In this document: piece after piece, positions 28,742 to 37,490 of the stretch
How positions within the stretch are numbered: the stretch's first letter is position 1
Layout: every line of letters starts with the position of its first letter
NCBI RefSeq assembly: GCF_024347355.1
Contig: NZ_AP025465.1
Span: forward strand, 1,178,001 to 1,242,000
From: Vibrio chagasii
Lineage (GTDB): Bacteria; Pseudomonadota; Gammaproteobacteria; Enterobacterales; Vibrionaceae
Length of the DNA: 64,000 nucleotides
Direction: 5' to 3'
Notes under the pieces: model-generated
The model's input: only the letters and a program-made list of their open reading frames with translations
What the model was told of the DNA's origin: nothing
Database searches by the model: none
Program-made: the position numbers and the translations under genes

Positions 28742-31700
28742 AGCAAATAACAAGCCCCAGAATGACGCTCAGCAGGGTGATGACCAGATCACGGGTGTAG
28801 CGGCTTACTTTATTCGCAATAAAGTCATCAGTTGGATGCTCTCGTTGATCTTCCTGATTGGGGGTGTTTCTGCCTTCTTTGGTTTGGGGCGTCTAGAAGA
28901 CCCGGCCTTTACCATCAAAGATGCCATGGTTGTCACCTCTTATCCAGGTGCGACACCTCAGCAAGTAGAAGAGGAAGTAACCTATCCATTAGAGAAAGCA
29001 ATCCAACAACTCACCTATGTTGATGAGGTTAACTCTATCTCCAGTCGTGGCCTGTCTCAGGTTACGGTAACGATGAAGAACAACTATGGCCCAGACGATC
29101 TGCCACAGATTTGGGATGAACTTCGTCGAAAAGTGAATGACTTGAAAGTGTCACTGCCGCCTGGTGTGAACGACCCACAAGTCATTGATGATTTTGGTGA
29201 TGTTTACGGTATTTTGCTCGCGGTAACCGGTGATGGCTACAGCTACAAAGAGCTGTTGGACTATATCGATTATTTAAGGCGTGAGCTGGAACTGGTTGAT
29301 GGGGTCAGTAAAGTTTCTGTTTCTGGTCAGCAGCAAGAGCAAGTATTCATCGAAATCTCGATGAAGCGGATCAGCTCTTTGGGTATCTCGCCAAACACGG
29401 TATTTAATCTTTTATCGACTCAAAACATTGTTTCCAGTGCGGGTGCGGTGAGAATTGGTGACGAATACATTCGTATCCATCCTACGGGCGAGTTCCAGAA
29501 CGTAGAGCAATTGGGTGATTTGATCCTAACCGAAGGTGGCGCTCAAGGCCTCATCTACCTAAAAGATGTGGCAGAGGTAACCCGTGGTTATGTTGAAGTA
29601 CCAACTAACATTATTGGCTACAACGGCAAACTAGCACTTAACCTTGGTGTGTCCTTTGCGCAAGGCGTAAACGTGGTCGCGGTGGGTGAAGCGTTTGACC
29701 GCAGACTTGCTGAATTGAAATACCAACAGCCAGTTGGCATCGACATTTCAGAGGTCTATAACCAACCGAAGGAAGTAGATAAATCAGTAAGCGGCTTTGT
29801 GGTGAGCTTGGGGCAGGCGGTTGCGATCGTAATCGTGGTGCTGCTGTTCTTCATGGGTCTGCGTTCCGGTCTGTTGATTGGCTTGATACTGCTACTGACC
29901 GTGTTTGGTACCTTCATTTTTATGCAGTACTTCAAAATCGATCTACAACGTATCTCACTGGGTGCATTGGTTATAGCACTGGGGATGCTGGTGGATAACG
30001 CCATAGTGGTGGTCGAAGGGATATTGATCGGCACGCAGAAGGGGCGAACCCGGATGCAGGCCGCGACTGATATCGTAACTCAGACCAAATGGCCATTGCT
30101 CGGTGCAACGGTTATCGCGGTAACGGCATTTGCGCCTATCGGTTTGTCTGAAGACTCGACGGGTGAGTACTGTGGCACCTTGTTCACGGTTCTACTTATC
30201 TCGCTAATGTTGAGCTGGTTTACGGCTATCTCAATTACGCCATTCTTTGCCGATATCTTCTTTAAAGGTCAGAAGGTCGATGCAGATAATGAGGGCAAAG
30301 ATCCGTATAACGGGATGGTCTTTGTTATCTATAAGAACTTTTTAGAGTTCTGTATGAAGCGTGCATGGTTGACGATGGCTGTGTTAGTCATAGGTCTAGG
30401 TGCGAGTGTTTACGGTTTTGGTTTCGTAAAACAAGCTTTCTTCCCATCGTCGACAACACCGATGTTCCAAGTCGATGTGTGGATGCCAGAAGGTACCGAT
30501 ATTCGAGCAACCAACACCAAGCTTAAAGTGCTAGAAGGTTGGCTGGCTGAACAGGACGAAGTAGAACATATCACGACGACTGCAGGTAAAGGCTTGCAAC
30601 GTTTCATGCTAACTTACGCACCTGAGAAAAGTTATAGCGCTTACGGCGAGATAACGGTTCGTGTGAAAAGTTACGAAGTGCTTGAAGGGTTAATGAAGCG
30701 CTTCCGTGATCACGTAGATGGTCAGTTCCCTGAGATCGACTACAAGCTAAAACAGATTGAGTTAGGTCCTGGTGGCGGTGCGAAGATTGAGGCTCGTATT
30801 GTAGGTTCTGATCCAACGGTATTACGTTCAATCGCAGCACAAGTGATGGATGTAATGCGCGCTGATAGCGGAGCGTTTAACGTCCGCCACAACTGGCGTG
30901 AAAGAACTAAGGTACTAGAGCCTCAATTCAACGAAAGCCAAGCTCGTCGTTACGGTATCACTAAGTCTGATGTTGATGATTTCCTCGCGATGTCTTTCTC
31001 TGGTAAGTCGATAGGTGTGTACCGTGATGGTACAACGCTGATGCCGATCGTGGCTCGTTTACCAGAAGATGAGCGTGTCGATATTCGTAACATCGAAGGT
31101 ATGAAGATCTGGAGCCCTGCGTTAAGTGAATACATTCCACTGCAACAAGTGACTTTGGGTTATGAGTTGGAATGGGAAGATCCACTGATCATTCGTAAGA
31201 ATCGTAAGCGTATGCTGACAGTCATGGCGGATCCTGACCTACTGGGCGAAGAAACCGCTTCTACACTACAGAAGCGCCTACAGCCACAAATAGAAGCGAT
31301 TGAGATGCCACCGGGTTATTCTCTTGAGTGGGGTGGTGAGTATGAGTCATCTGCGGATGCGCAGGCGTCACTATTCACAACCATGCCTCTTGGCTACTTG
31401 TTCATGTTCTTGATCACCGTGTTCCTGTTTAACTCAGTAAAAGAGCCGCTGATCGTATGGTTAACGGTACCACTGGCTTTAATCGGTGTAACGACTGGCT
31501 TGTTGGCCTTAAACACCCCGTTTGGCTTTATGGCTCTGTTAGGCTTCTTGAGTCTATCCGGGATGCTTTTGAAGAACGGTATCGTACTGCTTGACCAAAT
31601 CGAGATTGAGATGAAGTCAGGTAAGGATCCTTATGTTGCTGTTGTTGATGCTGCACTAAGTCGTGTTCGCCCGGTATGTATGGCAGCGATTACGACGATT

Positions 31701-31844
31701 CTAGGTATGATTCCTTTGTTGCCTGATATTTTCTTCAAGCCAATGGCTGTTACCATTATGTTTGGTTTGGGTTTTGCGACGGTACTGACGCTTATCGTTG
31801 TACCGGTACTGTACCGCCTGTTCCATAAAATTGACGTAGCGTAA
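28734..31844 (+). CDS. RND multidrug efflux pump, AcrB/HAE1 family
   Basis: 1036 residues, usual AcrB length, with 12 expected membrane segments and two large periplasmic loops. It shows the HAE1 opening FFIRNK-like segment, EDPAFTIKDAMV and the TM4 proton-relay acidic stretch LGMLVDNAIVVVEGI. The trimer takes drugs, detergents or bile compounds from the periplasm and uses proton flow. TolC is not in this operon. The substrate range cannot be read from sequence. Confidence 0.94.
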   Translation: MSEANNKPQNDAQQGDDQITGVAAYFIRNKVISWMLSLIFLIGGVSAFFGLGRLEDPAFTIKDAMVVTSYPGATPQQVEEEVTYPLEKAIQQLTYVDEVNSISSRGLSQVTVTMKNNYGPDDLPQIWDELRRKVNDLKVSLPPGVNDPQVIDDFGDVYGILLAVTGDGYSYKELLDYIDYLRRELELVDGVSKVSVSGQQQEQVFIEISMKRISSLGISPNTVFNLLSTQNIVSSAGAVRIGDEYIRIHPTGEFQNVEQLGDLILTEGGAQGLIYLKDVAEVTRGYVEVPTNIIGYNGKLALNLGVSFAQGVNVVAVGEAFDRRLAELKYQQPVGIDISEVYNQPKEVDKSVSGFVVSLGQAVAIVIVVLLFFMGLRSGLLIGLILLLTVFGTFIFMQYFKIDLQRISLGALVIALGMLVDNAIVVVEGILIGTQKGRTRMQAATDIVTQTKWPLLGATVIAVTAFAPIGLSEDSTGEYCGTLFTVLLISLMLSWFTAISITPFFADIFFKGQKVDADNEGKDPYNGMVFVIYKNFLEFCMKRAWLTMAVLVIGLGASVYGFGFVKQAFFPSSTTPMFQVDVWMPEGTDIRATNTKLKVLEGWLAEQDEVEHITTTAGKGLQRFMLTYAPEKSYSAYGEITVRVKSYEVLEGLMKRFRDHVDGQFPEIDYKLKQIELGPGGGAKIEARIVGSDPTVLRSIAAQVMDVMRADSGAFNVRHNWRERTKVLEPQFNESQARRYGITKSDVDDFLAMSFSGKSIGVYRDGTTLMPIVARLPEDERVDIRNIEGMKIWSPALSEYIPLQQVTLGYELEWEDPLIIRKNRKRMLTVMADPDLLGEETASTLQKRLQPQIEAIEMPPGYSLEWGGEYESSADAQASLFTTMPLGYLFMFLITVFLFNSVKEPLIVWLTVPLALIGVTTGLLALNTPFGFMALLGFLSLSGMLLKNGIVLLDQIEIEMKSGKDPYVAVVDAALSRVRPVCMAAITTILGMIPLLPDIFFKPMAVTIMFGLGFATVLTLIVVPVLYRLFHKIDVA

Positions 31845-31863
31845 CTCTAATTTACTTTTGAGC

Positions 31864-31891
31864 TAATGCCCCTAACTGGGGCATTATTTTT
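31864..31891 (+). terminator. Intrinsic terminator of the RND operon
   Basis: A 9-bp perfect stem TAATGCCCC / GGGGCATTA with a 5-nt loop and T run, 20 nt after the pump gene. Confidence 0.92.
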
Positions 31892-31900
31892 ATGTACTTT

Positions 31901-32065
31901 TATACCAATCGTAGTAAATAACTGGTCATCCTAGCTGGTTAAAACGCTCAATAACTGCGTTAGAAATTTTGATTGTAGAATAACTACTTATCGGAAATTT
32001 CGGCCTTGTTCTTAAGCCTTTTTCCTGCGCTATTTATGATCACTTACTTACTGTGATTGGTATTA
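31901..32065. repeat. MITE-like intergenic repeat with terminal inverted repeats
   Basis: About 165 bp without an ORF. The ends are inverted copies: TATACCAATC on the left and GATTGGTATTA on the right, and the match continues inward with about 80% identity for some 28 bp (AGTAAATAACTGGTCAT against AGTAAGTAAGTGATCAT). I recognise the type from Vibrio and related intergenic regions, but only this one copy is in the window. It lies between the RND terminator and tag. Confidence 0.65.
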
Positions 32066-32084
32066 CTTAAGTGAGATTATCGAA

Positions 32085-32651
32085 ATGGAAGCGAATACCG
32101 TGGAAAGAACCTGTGCATGGGCACTTAAACACGAACTTGAAAGGGAATACCACGATACGGAGTGGGGCGTACCTGTCTACGATGACCAAGTGTTGTTTGA
32201 ATTCATCACTTTGGAGGGTGCTCAAGCGGGTCTGAGTTGGATTACTATACTGAAAAAACGAGAAGGCTATCGCGCGGCATTTGAGAACTACGACTTACAC
32301 AAATTAGCCGAGCTCGATGAAGATAATGTACCCAATATCATTGAAAATTTTGATGTGGTTAGGCATAAGGGCAAGATTGCTTCCGTGTACAACAATGCTC
32401 GTGCAGCGCTGGAGCTTCAAAAGGAGTTCGGCTCTTTATCAAATGCCTTGTGGCAATTTGTTGATAATAAGGTGATCGATAATCAGTGGACAGAGATGTC
32501 ACAAGTCCCTGCTTCTACTGAGCAATCTAAAGCCATGAGTAAGTTTTTAAAAAAGAGAGGCTTTAAGTTTGTAGGTGAAACAATCTGTTACGCGTTCATG
32601 CAAGCTACCGGTATGGTTAATGACCATATGGTGTGTTGTCCTTACAAATAA
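32085..32651 (+). CDS. tag: DNA-3-methyladenine glycosylase I
   Basis: 188 residues. The Tag pattern is clear: C10-AWA, YHDTEWGVPVYDD, LEGAQAGLSWITILKKREGYR and near the end GFKFVGETICYAFMQATGMVNDH. The Cys near the start, the His in YHD and the C-terminal His and Cys (HMVCC) form the structural zinc site. It removes 3-methyladenine from alkylated DNA as the first step of base-excision repair. Confidence 0.95.
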   Translation: MEANTVERTCAWALKHELEREYHDTEWGVPVYDDQVLFEFITLEGAQAGLSWITILKKREGYRAAFENYDLHKLAELDEDNVPNIIENFDVVRHKGKIASVYNNARAALELQKEFGSLSNALWQFVDNKVIDNQWTEMSQVPASTEQSKAMSKFLKKRGFKFVGETICYAFMQATGMVNDHMVCCPYK

Positions 32652-32760
32652 AAGTATTATTTAGCGTCGCGAAATAATTGCTCGAAAATTGGAAAATTCA
32701 CTAGCCATTTATAAACTATTCAATATTATATGCGACCGAGTTTAAAGATAGAAAACGATA

Positions 32761-33732
32761 GTGAAACAACAAAACTACCAAATATGTGATGCTAGTTATG
32801 ATCCCTTGCTTAGGCAGTTTGTGCGTGAAGATGGACACGTAGAAACTATCGCGCCACTTGAAGGTAAGGTATTCCTATTCTTGCTTGAAAATGTTGGCGA
32901 GTGCATCGAACGAGGTCTGATATTTGATAGATGCTGGGGCAATGTGATTGTCTCGGAACAAGCGCTTACCAATGTAATTTCAAAGATCAGAAAAACACTA
33001 TCTAGGGTAACCTGTGGCTGCGCAACGATCCGCACTGTCAGTAAAACCGGCTATTCTCTTGAAATCGACGAGTCGAAAAAGACAAGTTCAAAAAAACAAG
33101 CTACGCCTCAAGCAGACCTTGGTGAAGCCCAGTCTGCATCTGTGGCGAGTATGATAGCAAAGCCTGCTATTAAAGAAGTGTCGATTGCACCAGCAAATAA
33201 ACCATCCACGACAAGCCAAGAGCCTGAAGAGAACTCGTCGACTATCACTTCGGACCCTATAACTTCAAATCAAGCGTACGGTTCGGTTGTACCTGGCTTA
33301 TCAAGTATTACTAGCAATAAACACGCTATTAAAGCTGGTTATATAGTCGCACTTATTTGTGTTCTCGTTACAGCGTTCAACCTATTTCAAACTTACTACA
33401 AGCCAACGCCTTACTTTATTGATAAGTCGGAATATCGTGATAGTTACACAGACAATACTAACCACTATTTTTTCCATATTGTTCATGGAGATTCCTATTC
33501 GCTACCAGCGATAACAGAAAAGCTGACCAGTGTGATACCTAGTCACTGCAACGTGGATGTGTTTGTTCGTATTTATCCATCTGTCGACCAACCAGAGAGC
33601 GATGCTTTGTACATGTTAGTTCAAAGGAAGGATGGCGAGGCTCTCAATTACGGGGCGACGATTTTCAATGTAGAGACGTCTTTTGACTCATTTGCCGCTC
33701 ATATGGAAAAGAGGAGCTACTTTTGCGATTAA
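32761..33732 (+). CDS. ToxR-like transmembrane winged-helix regulator
   Basis: 323 residues from GTG 32761. Residues 1-105 are an OmpR/ToxR-type winged helix (APLEGKVFLFLLENVGECIE, then VSEQALTNVISKIRKTL, and a wing RTVSKTGYSLE). A low-complexity Ser/Thr/Pro linker (105-185) follows, one membrane segment (about 192-209) and a periplasmic domain of about 113 residues with two cysteines (C263, C322), as in ToxR. The next gene overlaps by 10 nt and encodes a small periplasmic partner. This is the layout of ToxR/ToxS, TcpP/TcpH and VtrA/VtrC. The signal and targets are unknown. No strong Shine-Dalgarno precedes the GTG. Confidence 0.85.
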   Translation: MKQQNYQICDASYDPLLRQFVREDGHVETIAPLEGKVFLFLLENVGECIERGLIFDRCWGNVIVSEQALTNVISKIRKTLSRVTCGCATIRTVSKTGYSLEIDESKKTSSKKQATPQADLGEAQSASVASMIAKPAIKEVSIAPANKPSTTSQEPEENSSTITSDPITSNQAYGSVVPGLSSITSNKHAIKAGYIVALICVLVTAFNLFQTYYKPTPYFIDKSEYRDSYTDNTNHYFFHIVHGDSYSLPAITEKLTSVIPSHCNVDVFVRIYPSVDQPESDALYMLVQRKDGEALNYGATIFNVETSFDSFAAHMEKRSYFCD

Positions 33733-34193
33733 TTGGCTTACTCATTTTATTGGTAATAGCTTCGGCGAGCTTTTTTCTAGACCAAAATGCACTGGCGGGC
33801 ACTCGATGGCATTGTAAAACGCTAAAAACGGATTTCTTATCTCAGGCATATCAACCTTATCAATCGCTTTATGAGCGTATGAGCATTACTTTTCAGTCTG
33901 ACCAAACTTTTAGCATGAGAGAGTTTGTGGCGATCACTGAGAAAGACGGCACCGAAGGCACAATGGAAAACCTTTATTCTGGTTACTATGGTTTGGACGG
34001 GGATCATTTGTCGATGAGCATTATTGACGTGAGAACCGCCACTCCGTTTCATGATCCGATCATTAACCAGGAATACAGTGAGTACAAAGGAGTGACCATT
34101 GATTACTCGATTTTAGAGCAGGAGCAGTCCCTATATCTGTTTAATGAACACCGCTCTGAAATCTTTAATTGGACATGCTACCAAGTTCAATAA
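33723..34193 (+). CDS. Periplasmic partner of the ToxR-like regulator (ToxS/VtrC-like)
   Basis: 156 residues. Residues 3-16 form a single membrane anchor. The rest is a small beta-rich domain with a lipocalin-like pattern: GTRWHC, a strand MSITFQSDQTFSM, GYYGLDGDHLSMSI and a final FNWTCYQV. C31 and C152 near the two ends of the domain could pair. It starts inside the last codons of the regulator, so the two are co-translated. I infer that it forms a periplasmic sensing complex with the regulator; family identity is by layout and pattern only. Confidence 0.65.
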   Translation: MRLIGLLILLVIASASFFLDQNALAGTRWHCKTLKTDFLSQAYQPYQSLYERMSITFQSDQTFSMREFVAITEKDGTEGTMENLYSGYYGLDGDHLSMSIIDVRTATPFHDPIINQEYSEYKGVTIDYSILEQEQSLYLFNEHRSEIFNWTCYQVQ

Positions 34194-34252
34194 TGAATTA
34201 CGAAGCACTGTGCGTTAGTTGTGGAGTTATAGGCTGCTGATGCGCGGAACTG

Positions 34253-34279
34253 AAAAAGGCAGGAATATCCTGCCTTTTT
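34253..34279. terminator. Bidirectional terminator between the sensor cassette and metC
   Basis: A 12-bp perfect stem AAAAAGGCAGGA / TCCTGCCTTTTT with a 3-nt loop between convergent genes. Confidence 0.9.
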
Positions 34280-34304
34280 TGTATGTTGAATATACCGTTT
34301 CTAG

Positions 34305-35489
34305 CTAAACTAGAGCGCTGTAGCGATCCAACCCTGCCTCTAGATCTGCAATCAAATCATCAACATCTTCTAAGCCGATATGTACGCGAATTAAAGTACC
34401 GTCGAAGCTTGGATTCGCTACTGTTCTTAGGCTGTTAAAGCTGCTCGGCTCGTTCGCTAGAATTAAGCTCTCAAATCCACCCCATGAGTAACCCATGCTG
34501 AAGTGTTTCATACCATCAAGCAGCGCTGTGGTTGCTTGTGTATTCGTATTCTTTAGCACAAACGAGAACAGGCCATTACCACCGGTGAAGTCTCGTTTAA
34601 AGAATTCATGACCTGGGCATGATTCAAGAGCTGGGTGACGAACGTGGTCTACTTCAGGTCGAGTTTCTAACCACTTCGCGACTTTTAAACTGCTTTCCGC
34701 ATGTTGGCGTAGTCGCACATCTAAGGTACGAATGCCGCGCAGGCCAAGGTAAGCGTCATCTGGTGAAACACATTGGCCCATTAAGTAGCTTTGTTCTCTT
34801 AATTGATCCCAGCACTTCTCGTTGGCAACGGCAGTACCTAACATCACATCAGAGTGACCGACGATGTATTTAGTCGCCGCTTGAATTGAGATATCAACAC
34901 CAAAATCAAATGGAGAGAAATTAACACCAGCAGCCCACGTGTTGTCTAACATCACGATGATGTCATGCTCGTGAGCAATACGCGCGAGTGTAGGGACATC
35001 CTGAACTTCCATGGTGATTGAACCCGGAGACTCGGTAAATAACACCTTGGTATTTGGCTTGATAAGCTCTTTGATGCCTTCGCCAATTGTTGGTTCGTAG
35101 TAGGTGGTTTCTACGCCCATCTTTTTCATGATGGTGTCACAGAAATCGCGAGTTGGCTCGTAGCAAGTGTCAACCATCAGAATATGGTCGCCTGTTTCTA
35201 CAAAAGAAAGGATCGCATTAGAGATAGCTGCCGTTCCACAAGGGTAGAGTGCACAGCCTGCGCCGCCTTCCACTTCAACCATCGCATCTTGGAAGGCAAA
35301 ATGAGTGTTAGTTCCACGACGTCCGTAAAAAAGGGTCTTGTTAGCGCGGTTAATCGTAGCTTTACGCTTCTCTTCTACTGAGTTAAATACGACAGTTGAA
35401 GCGCGTTGTACTGGTGGGTTAACAACACCATTGGTCCACTTCTTATCACGACCGGCTGTGATCAGTTTAGTGGTTTTGTTCTCGGACAT
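34305..35489 (-). CDS. metC: Cystathionine beta-lyase
   Basis: 394 residues of the Cys/Met metabolism PLP enzyme family. The N-terminal [13 protein letters not shown], the phosphate-binding YPCGTAAIS, the acid that holds the pyridine ring (MLDNTWAAG) and the PLP lysine in [10 protein letters not shown] are all present. It splits cystathionine to homocysteine, pyruvate and ammonia in methionine synthesis. I see no clear MetJ-box tandem in the 180-bp upstream gap. Confidence 0.94.
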   Translation of the reverse strand: MSENKTTKLITAGRDKKWTNGVVNPPVQRASTVVFNSVEEKRKATINRANKTLFYGRRGTNTHFAFQDAMVEVEGGAGCALYPCGTAAISNAILSFVETGDHILMVDTCYEPTRDFCDTIMKKMGVETTYYEPTIGEGIKELIKPNTKVLFTESPGSITMEVQDVPTLARIAHEHDIIVMLDNTWAAGVNFSPFDFGVDISIQAATKYIVGHSDVMLGTAVANEKCWDQLREQSYLMGQCVSPDDAYLGLRGIRTLDVRLRQHAESSLKVAKWLETRPEVDHVRHPALESCPGHEFFKRDFTGGNGLFSFVLKNTNTQATTALLDGMKHFSMGYSWGGFESLILANEPSSFNSLRTVANPSFDGTLIRVHIGLEDVDDLIADLEAGLDRYSALV

Positions 35490-35587
35490 GCTGTGAATTC
35501 CTTATCAATCGGTTATGTCCTATTTAAAACATGCCAAGAGTATTCAAAGCAAGAGCGGAGCGGGGTTTTTTACGCTTTTCTTACGAT

Positions 35588-35625
35588 TTTTAATCTTTCA
35601 CTCAGTAAAGAGCGAAAGATTAAAA
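35588..35625. repeat. Perfect 12-bp inverted repeat between cls and metC
   Basis: TTTTAATCTTTC and GAAAGATTAAAA are separated by 14 nt. It lies between the cls stop and the metC start on the same strand, so it could be a weak cls terminator or a metC leader hairpin. The stem is AT rich, which argues against a classical terminator. Confidence 0.45.
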
Positions 35626-35669
35626 TGATCGATGGGGAAACGGCGAGCTATTACAGCTCACCGCTTAAA

Positions 35670-37124
35670 TTACAGAAGAGGATTGAATAGATAGAACAGT
35701 CTTTCAAAGAAGCGGTTGCGTAAACTTCTTTGCTCCCATTGCTCTAACTCAACTGAGTGGGATGAATCGATGTAAGATTTCTGCAGTTCAGAGAGGTTCT
35801 GAGTGAAATGTACATCATCCACCGCGAGCGTCACTTCGAAGTTGAGCCATAAACTGCGCATGTCGATATTGACCGTTCCAATCAAGCAGAACTCTTCATC
35901 AATGACTACTGACTTGGTATGAAGAAGGCCACCATAGAATTCGTAGATTTTAACTCCGGCTTCGAGCAATTCGGTATAGAAAGCGCGAGAGGCCCATTTC
36001 ACCATTAACGAATCATTGTTATGAGGAATGATGAGTTCGACTTTGACACCGCGTTGAGCCGTCATCTTAAGTGTTTCTAATAAGTCCGCACTCGGCACAA
36101 AATAAGGGGTCGTAATACGCACGGTATGGTTAGCCTGATTAATCGCAATAGTCAGAACCTGTAGGATCAAATATTCCGGCATACCTGGGCCCGACGGTAC
36201 CACTTGTACGGGATGATGCGTCACCGCTTCTTCTACTGAACATTCAGGCAGTTCAGGTAGAATGCGGTCTCCGGTTTCTACTTCCCAGTCCCAACCATGG
36301 ATTGCAGAGAGTACGTTAACGGTTGGGCCTGTCACACGGACCATGACATCGATCCACTGACCCACTCCTGAGCTTTGTTTGAAATGAGCAGGGTCGACCA
36401 TGTTCATCGAGCCTGTGTAGGCAATAGTCTCATCTATCACGATGATCTTACGGTGTTGCCTTAGATCAAGGCGTCGCAAGAAAATACGCCAAGGGCTTAC
36501 TTCCAGCGCTTGTACAACCTGCACACCGGCATCTTCCATCATTGGTAGCCAATGGCTTTTGAAAAAGCGTGGACTACCCGCTGAATCGAGCAAAACTTTA
36601 ACATCTACGCCGCGTTTTGCTGCGCCAATCAGAGCAGAGGCAACCGAGTCTGTTAGGCCACCTGGGTGCCAAATATAGAAAACCATCTTAATACTGGTTT
36701 GGGCATTTTCTATATCTTCAATAATTGCGTGTAGGATCTCGTTTGTTGAAGATTGTAGAGATAGAGTGTTTCCACTGAGCGCAGGAATGCCCATTCGATT
36801 GTTACAAAGCTCGTCAATCTTATGGATAGGTGAGCCGACTTTCCCTGGTTGGTGAAGTTGGCAATCGTTCAATTGACGGAACCAATCACCAAAGGGAGTA
36901 AACATGCGATGTGCACGTTCAGCCCTTTTTCTACCGAGGTTCAGCTCGCCAAAAAGGAAGTAACAAGCCACACCTACAATTGGAATAATGTAGATAACCA
37001 TTAGCCAAGCGAGAGAAACGCTGACAGAGCGTCGTTTTAGTACAACACGCAGTGTTACACCGGCTACAAGGACCCAGTACAAAGCGACAGAGGCTAAAGT
37101 TAAAAAATGGTAGAGCTTTTCCAC
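35670..37124 (-). CDS. cls: Cardiolipin synthase
   Basis: 484 residues, ClsA layout. Two N-terminal membrane segments (about 8-28 and 38-60) are followed by two phospholipase-D HKD motifs (HRKIIVIDETIAYTGSMN starting at H224; HTKSVVIDEEFCLIGTVN near residue 403). It joins two phosphatidylglycerols into cardiolipin and glycerol in the inner membrane. It is an isolated gene. Confidence 0.95.
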   Translation of the reverse strand: MEKLYHFLTLASVALYWVLVAGVTLRVVLKRRSVSVSLAWLMVIYIIPIVGVACYFLFGELNLGRKRAERAHRMFTPFGDWFRQLNDCQLHQPGKVGSPIHKIDELCNNRMGIPALSGNTLSLQSSTNEILHAIIEDIENAQTSIKMVFYIWHPGGLTDSVASALIGAAKRGVDVKVLLDSAGSPRFFKSHWLPMMEDAGVQVVQALEVSPWRIFLRRLDLRQHRKIIVIDETIAYTGSMNMVDPAHFKQSSGVGQWIDVMVRVTGPTVNVLSAIHGWDWEVETGDRILPELPECSVEEAVTHHPVQVVPSGPGMPEYLILQVLTIAINQANHTVRITTPYFVPSADLLETLKMTAQRGVKVELIIPHNNDSLMVKWASRAFYTELLEAGVKIYEFYGGLLHTKSVVIDEEFCLIGTVNIDMRSLWLNFEVTLAVDDVHFTQNLSELQKSYIDSSHSVELEQWEQRSLRNRFFERLFYLFNPLL

Positions 37125-37490
37125 ATTGAATACTCGAAAAAAGAGACACTTAGATAGTAATGCTATTTTGTGGATATGGGAATTTAAGGAATCAACTATT
37201 TACAAATTAGAGCAAAAGCTGTAGGCAGGTTATAGTTGTTAAGTTTTGGTTAACTTAAGACGAAAACGATTGTTTTGTATGAAAAGGCGGCATTTAACCA
37301 TAAAAATTTACATTGGTAACGAAATATGTACGGTTCGGACTTCCAATTTTATTCTTAAACTGGTTTACTTGCTATACAAAGAGCGTCAATCAAATCTTCT
37401 AAGTGTGTAAATTCGTTTTTACACCTTATCTTTTAAAGACGCCACCCAAAGCAAAACACAACATCACACAACACAAATTTTGGAGTAAAC
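37125..37490. other. Gene-free region between cls and the NSS transporter
   Basis: About 365 bp of AT-rich DNA holding the divergent promoters of both genes. I see no strong hairpin, operator palindrome or small ORF in it. Confidence 0.4.
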
